Source: Isoetes taiwanensis (lineage: Eukaryota; Streptophyta; Lycopodiopsida; Isoetales; Isoetaceae). Taken from it: a stretch of 64,000 bases of DNA. The position numbers and the translations under genes are program-made. The stretch covers positions 248,001 through 312,000 of the forward strand of contig JAJEKV010000112.1 in NCBI GenBank assembly GCA_021234155.1. The letters run 5' to 3'. The number at the start of each line of letters is the position of its first letter. Position 1 is the first letter of the stretch. Under the pieces are notes generated by a model that saw only the letters and a list, made by a program, of their open reading frames with translations, made no database searches and was not told where the DNA came from. Positions 58,096-64,000 of this stretch are shown one piece after another.

Positions 58096-60769
58096 ACCTA
58101 AACCTTACTCTAAGATTGATCTCCAGATCCGATGAGGCAAAGTCTGGAAAAGAGTCTTATTCTAAGAGTACGAAAGAGGACATTGTTTTGATGAGAGGGG
58201 GCACACTTAGCTCCATCCATAGCTAACATAGCTAGGTCGATCCTCAAGAATTTGTGCTGGCGAAATTGAAAGGAGATGTGCCAAGGTAAAGAAAATAATA
58301 AATAGACATGCAAACAAAAAAATATCTACCACACAATTTGCCCCTTTCTTTAAAATCAATCTAAAATCAATGGCACGGAAACGTGCACTCTAGAAATACT
58401 ATTTCGTAAAATACGACAACGAAATCATAGCAAAACCATTTAAAAGAGCGTACAAAATTAGAAAAGAAACCCCCTGGTATTACGCTAGATATTCTAATGT
58501 ATATCTTCCCATTAGAGAAGAATAGTTGTTGTTTGGTAGGATTATTTTTGGGAGCATCATGCACTTAAAATATAAATTCTCTTTGCTTTGAGTCTTTTGT
58601 AGATAGCTAAAAACTTTGGACAAAACTTCTTGCTTGAATATTTTGTGCATAATGAATAAGTACATGTTTAATGACCTGGATATTTCTACCTTTAAGCAAA
58701 TTGTTATCAACATTTTAACTATTCATATACATTTTGATATAGTTGGTGAACCATTAAACTAGTCATGTTAATGCATAGATCACACATCCTAATACTTATA
58801 GTGCCTTGTATATAAGAATCGCATAGCCACGATGAGAATTGATGGTATCTATAGTTCCAATACTACATGAATGAATATTGCATGGATATGTTGTGGTCTC
58901 TTGGATTTTGTACTTGATTGTTTCATGTCATTGCATTAGAAATATGTAATCATGATTCTATTATCACATGAGACTAGCATATGCTTGTATAAATATTTAT
59001 ATGATGATTGTTAACACTATAGTGGTCAGGGGATGGACCAGAAATGGTCCATTTGCAGTGTTCACTTTAAAATTCATATAAAATCAATGGTACAAAATCT
59101 ATTCAAACCCTTCCTAGGAGTTCATATATGACAGTCATGGTCCACTAGAAAAATACCTAAAAATATATACACCTCCATTCTTGTAAGTTATGCTCCTAGC
59201 AAACTCAGGGGGTCAAGTACCAAAAGCTTCATGTTTACATAAAGTAAAACTGTCTTGACAAAACGATTTTTTCAAATTTTTTGATTACCATGATATTTTT
59301 CTACACGAGATAGGGAAAATGACATAAAAAACCACATGTCAATCCGAAGTCTGTGAAGAAAGATAGGGCCATTCAAACATGGTGGTCAAATCGCTTTCGC
59401 CTCCCTCGGAACCAATTATGGTTCCTTAAGGCGCTTGTAGTTTAAATACAACAACTTTTACAAGGAAATGCATTTTGAGCTAATATTTGATATATAAGCA
59501 GTTGACAAGTTTCTTCATCCCATAAAAATGTTGGCTGGCCTTGAATTTTGACGTTTGGACTTTCACTTTTGATCTCAATTTTAGGTAACTTGTAATAATG
59601 ATCAATATTTCCCCATATATGAGAAAGACGCATCAAATGTCATATGGTTTAATTTTTTACCCTTATACTTAAACTTCACGATCTTCACTTTCATTCATCA
59701 ATAAACATCACTAGCCAGTAAATGATGAGTTTTCAGCCTATAATTTTGGAATTAACTCAAAGTTTTAACCTCTAATGTGTTAATTGTATGGTGGTTGTAC
59801 ATCATCTTTAAATCTAGTTAATTGCATGGTTAAACCTTAATTAGACTATATGCATCTTGATAGAGTAATTTTCTATATAGATATGAGAAGAATGCATCAT
59901 TCATTACCCACGTGATACTTTACAGGTGGTGATTTTGGAGCATTTTAATATATAATTTTGTCCTAAATTCTGTATAGAAAATTCTCTATTAGATTTTGAA
60001 GTTGATATAACTTATGAACGCTCCAAAAAAACATAAGATTGTACTTCATATAGTTAAGAATCCATAGCCACAAGAATTAACCCAAAACTTGTAATAATAA
60101 GAGAGAAATAATTCCTAAACCGCACGCAGCATTTTTGAACAAAATAACCAAAGCTGAAAACATACAAATCAATGTGTTCTATCATAAATAGACAAATACT
60201 CCCAATTTTAGCAAGGTTTAGGCCTGTTTATGCTAGGAAAACCCAAGAATGCAGTTCTGGACTATTACAGAAACTGTCAAATTCTCTAATATTTGAACAA
60301 CCACTACAACATATAGGTGAGTTCATTGGCCTTGAAATTCTCGAAGGTCATAAAGAATCAAGTAAAGATTGATATGGTGGTGATATGTCGCGAAATTGAA
60401 ACTTCTATTCTCAGATATATTGCTTTAAGTGACAGTGGGTCAACTGGACCAATTCTGGTCCATGGACCAGGAATGGTCCTCGGGACCACTCTAGTGTTAA
60501 GAGCTAGCATTGTTAGCATTTAGTAATCATAGTATGTAATTGTATGATTATGCACATGGATGTGCTAGTTTTGGTTATTTCACAAATATGCTGTGATATA
60601 ATGGATATGTTAGTGACTCTGACATGTGGGACATGCGCATTATCTTAGGTTGGTGCATGGGTGCATGCCCTCCAGGGCCAGAGTCCACTTGCGATGGCTT
60701 GGACTTATGGCTATTCTTATTCTTGACATCGGCCATTGTCACCCTAGCGAGGGTGCTTCGTCGCATTAC
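58096..60769. other. Intergenic region without recognised gene
   Basis: AT-rich, with several short unsupported ORFs. Phrases around (g)gaccat/atggtcc recur near 59,030-59,060 and 60,440-60,490. No RNA gene or transposon recognised. Confidence 0.5.
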
Positions 60770-60925
60770 AAGCTTGGAAATGTCCCCTTAGCACTAAATG
60801 CAGGCTAAGAGGGTGTGTAACATGAGGCTTAACCCTACCGAACATCAGTTACATGGCCTAATCATCCTGGGTGGAATTTTTGGACCAGAGTTGCACAACA
60901 TGGTTATGAGGGGGTTAATCCCCCT
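60770..60925 (+). repeat. Inverted repeat arm, left
   Basis: Contains gtgtgtaacatgaggcttaa and catcctgggtgga. Its reverse complement occurs at 61,318-61,452 with moderate divergence, separated by about 390 bases. Confidence 0.8.
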
Positions 60926-61317
60926 TGCGAGCCTATTACGGCAAATAAACAGGCCCACCCAGCCCAGCCCCTACACCATAGACTGCAACATGGTAGACAT
61001 GCTTGACTTGGGGGAGCACATCGACGACACCTCCACTGACATTAGATTGGCATTAGAGCCATAGTTCATTGTTCATTCCGTCCTCATACACAACAACTTA
61101 CAGCAAGAAAGTCCCAATGTGAGAAACCCACATGTTGTCAATATTCCACATAAAAACATATGCTAGCAAGGAGACAACCGGATTGCATTATGAGAATATT
61201 AATATCAGAGTATTATCAATGCATCAATATATTTAATTTATATCAATGCATCAAAAAATTTAATTTATACATCCACATATCATAACCAGATCATATAACT
61301 ACGAAAAGCATGAGATA

Positions 61318-61452
61318 ACCATAACCATGGTGTGCAACTCTTGTTCAAAACTTCCACCCAGGATGATGAGGTCCATTAACTGATATCGAATATGGTTAAG
61401 CCTCATGTTACACACCCTCCTAGCCCGCATTTAGTGCTAAGGGGACACTTCC
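61318..61452 (-). repeat. Inverted repeat arm, right
   Basis: Reverse-complement partner of 60,770-60,925. The match stops where the MITE-like element begins. Confidence 0.8.
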
Positions 61453-61907
61453 AACCCATTAACACACAACTACCATTAATATTATTAACACAACCATTGC
61501 ATTCAACATATTTTAATTAAAATCCCCCTTAAACCCCCTTTGGTTTGGGTGCATATTCACAGGGGGGGTTACGTAGGACAGCGAGAGCCTCAAAAATATA
61601 TTTTCAATACGTGTATAAAATTAACACCATTAAGTACATTCCCTGAAACCTTATAGTATTTTGCAAACCTTAATATACAGTATATAAAAACTTGTACATG
61701 CATACCCCACAAACGAGGATCGCTATGTACGGTCCAGATCTTGGAATAAAGGGCAAATATGCCCATCCGACAGCTCTCGTTGCCCGGAGTAACCCCCCGT
61801 GTGAATATACACCCAAACCAAAGGGGGTTTAAGGGGGATTTTAATTAAAATATGTTGAATGCAATGGTTGTGTTAATAATATTAATGGTAGTTGTGTGTT
61901 AATGGGT
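61453..61907. mobile_element. MITE-like element with about 130-base terminal inverted repeats
   Basis: The left arm starts caacccattaacacacaac and includes ccccctttggtttgggtg. The right arm (about 61,775-61,907) is its near-perfect reverse complement, ending ttgtgtgttaatgggttg. The central spacer is about 185 bases. No coding capacity. It interrupts the right arm of the older inverted repeat (the match to 60,770 ends exactly at its left edge). A target-site duplication was not identified. Confidence 0.7.
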
Positions 61908-64000
61908 TGTGTTAATTAAAATTTTTTTTGGCCCCTTCGGGGCCTTAAGGATGTTACATATAGACATTACCTAATCATTATAATGGAAGGGCACTAAGAA
62001 ATCTATAAATGCATGTAACAATTTTAGAAAAACTTCTACATGTAATATTGTGCATGTTACAATTTTTTATTATTAAATGCTTCGCTCTTGTTAGTAACAT
62101 AATAAATATGCAACCTCGTCCTGATGCAAGTTCTTAGAAAAGCATAGGAGTTATGTTTGTTATAAAGACATTTCCGATGTCTCTAACTTTAATTGCTAAT
62201 CACACCCAAAGAGATTGTTTCCAATCAGCACGCAAGAGTTCAACATGTAGCTTTTTCTTTTCCATGGCAAAGTTGCTTGTTAATGCAACTACAAGGCATT
62301 CTCACATGTTTTGAAAAACATAAGATGCACCACTTCCCACTGTACATCGTGTTTTGAACAAATATCTAGCATTATAACAACAAAAGAGACCGAGTATATA
62401 CTAGGAATTACCAATCTCTCTTGTACGAGTTCCATTTTCGGTCTTCTTTGTAACCATTGCACAAGTTTTGTAAAAGTTTGGACTTAGATATTTGCAGAAC
62501 TCTATGCTCCATCAGGTTGTCCAAGACATATCAAGAATGCAACCAGACACAATCCCTCAATCGCTGATCTCCCGCGCCATAAAATTCATCCACTTTTTCA
62601 CCATTCCGGTAGAAGTTTTAATGTTGGAGTGTAGCATTATGTCCTTTGTTTCTTCCTCGGACATTCATCGATGTCAAGATTAATGAATGAAGTTGATGGA
62701 TGGTCATTGCTAAGATTGCAAAATGCAAAGGAAGCATTTGTTTGCGAGATATAACACCTATTCGCTCAAGCATGCATAAGCCAACATCAAAACAAAACCT
62801 CTAATCACAAAATTGAAAAGAGAGGTCATACCAACATGCTCCATAGCTCATCGCTGACAACGCACAAGTTTCATCCCCGCCGAGAAATTATTCCAACAAC
62901 ACAGAATTATAACAAACAATCTCTTCTCCAACCTGCCTTCTTTACCCAACTTTATTTCAATTTCACATCACCTTTACTCGCAACCAAACAACAGTAAAAT
63001 AATTTGTCAAAAATGAAGATCTGTGAGATTTTTACTCTGTGTTAGAGGCAGATATCATCATTCGATATGGTAAGCAATAAAATAATGCCTAAGACTAAGG
63101 TGCAAATTCCAACTACTCATGGATCAAGCGCTTCTAGTTCTATATATATGGGAACAAATGATGCACTGGAGCATACTAAAGATGCTACAAGTCATCAAAT
63201 TGTATATTCTAGAGACATATGTATGTTGCATTAAGCTTGGGGTAAAATATCGAGGTTACATATATGTTCTCCAAAAAGACTTTAAGAAGTTGAGCTTTCT
63301 CATTTTTCCGTAATTGTTTACCTAGAATTTTTGGGCAGTGCACTTATCGGTCGTTTTGAAGTTTATTTTCTTTGGATAAGGCCGCTAAGCTCGTGAGTCA
63401 TTGTGAGCACTAACAAGATTTCCATTTAAGTTAATAAAGAAATTGGCACTCCCGTGCCCTCTAATCCTCCTCTTGGCTCTTATTCTTACTAGGACCAGCA
63501 TCTTCGCCATCTGCAATCCACCGTAAAACTCAATTATCCCTCGAAAGCTAACTTTAGTTTGCAAGCGTGCAGGGAGGATGATGAAGAATCAAATCTTTGG
63601 GTCAAGAAAATGGGCATTCCCGTGGTCTCACAGGTCCGCTTTGACAAAGATAAAAGATGGAGCCGCAAAAGAAAAAGAAGGCATATTTAACTATAACACA
63701 AACGAAAGCTATATACCGAAAGTAATGCCCAAAGCGGATGAAACAAAAGAGAATAAACTTACTTTTGTAGGTTGGGCTTTAACTAGGCAAGGAAACATGA
63801 AACTCTTCCTTCACATGGCACAGAAGATGTGGAGCTAAGAGGAATTGATGTTGACCAAAGAAATCCTGGAGGAACCATGGCATCAGCAGGGGCCCCTCTA
63901 GTTCATTATGCAAATCTGGTCCTTGCTAAAAATCCGTCGGTCCCGCACCACGAGACCCAACAATGTTTTGCCATCGAAGTCATGGGGAGAAACCATAGAA
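61908..64000. other. Intergenic region without recognised gene
   Basis: AT-rich. A small gc-rich hairpin ggccccttcggggcc lies at 61,931-61,945. An 86-codon plus-strand ORF (63,578-63,838) is Lys-rich and matches nothing I know. Confidence 0.45.

Overview
The window is plant nuclear DNA dominated by retroelements. A full-length, intron-containing cytosolic pyruvate kinase gene, an ERD2-like (KDEL-receptor family) fragment, chromodomain Ty3/gypsy elements primed by initiator tRNA-Met, a Ty1/copia fragment and plant L1-type LINE ends all point to a land plant. A large-genome, possibly non-flowering lineage (fern, lycophyte, bryophyte or gymnosperm) is only a guess.

Layout. 1-16,943: tandem, partly truncated copies of a repeat that carries an intron-containing reverse transcriptase (RT) gene related to Penelope-like RTs (exons between about 3,138 and 8,602; partial copies at 8,746-11,849 and 15,178-16,943; linked 5' block at 1-2,834 and 12,169-15,177). 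16,944-18,293: two 3'-end retroposon fragments. 18,399-31,516: a 13.1 kb Ty3/gypsy chromovirus on the minus strand with 1.6 kb LTRs, PPT, PBS, gag, protease, RT, RNase H, integrase and chromodomain. 34,130-37,345: two degenerate minus-strand LINE fragments. 38,994-41,146: pyruvate kinase. 42,480-44,596: Ty1/copia 5' part. 46,250-56,869: a second Ty3/gypsy element, split by about 5 kb of inserted DNA that is mostly GATTC-rich repeat in 1.7 kb duplicated blocks. 57,622-58,095: ERD2-like pseudogene. 60,770-61,910: two nested inverted repeats, one MITE-like.

Most notable result. Between its 5' LTR and gag, the 13.1 kb chromovirus carries about 4 kb of extra sense-strand ORFs. The second (28,010-28,771) is an unmistakable histone H3: its histone fold is nearly canonical, and it is fused to a long charged N-terminal extension with a remodelled tail. 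Three of the other four (27,292-27,753; 26,369-27,202; 25,679-26,167) show weak, hand-made resemblance to H4, H2A and H2B histone-fold segments. If that holds, the element would carry a histone set alongside a chromodomain integrase; only the H3 call is firm.

Caveat. Copies of the same repeat differ mainly by short indels at CAG/CTG trinucleotides, and several reading frames, including pyruvate kinase, are broken by one- or two-base indels. Systematic base-calling error in CHG-methylated DNA is a serious possibility, so many 'pseudogene' calls here may be sequence artefacts.
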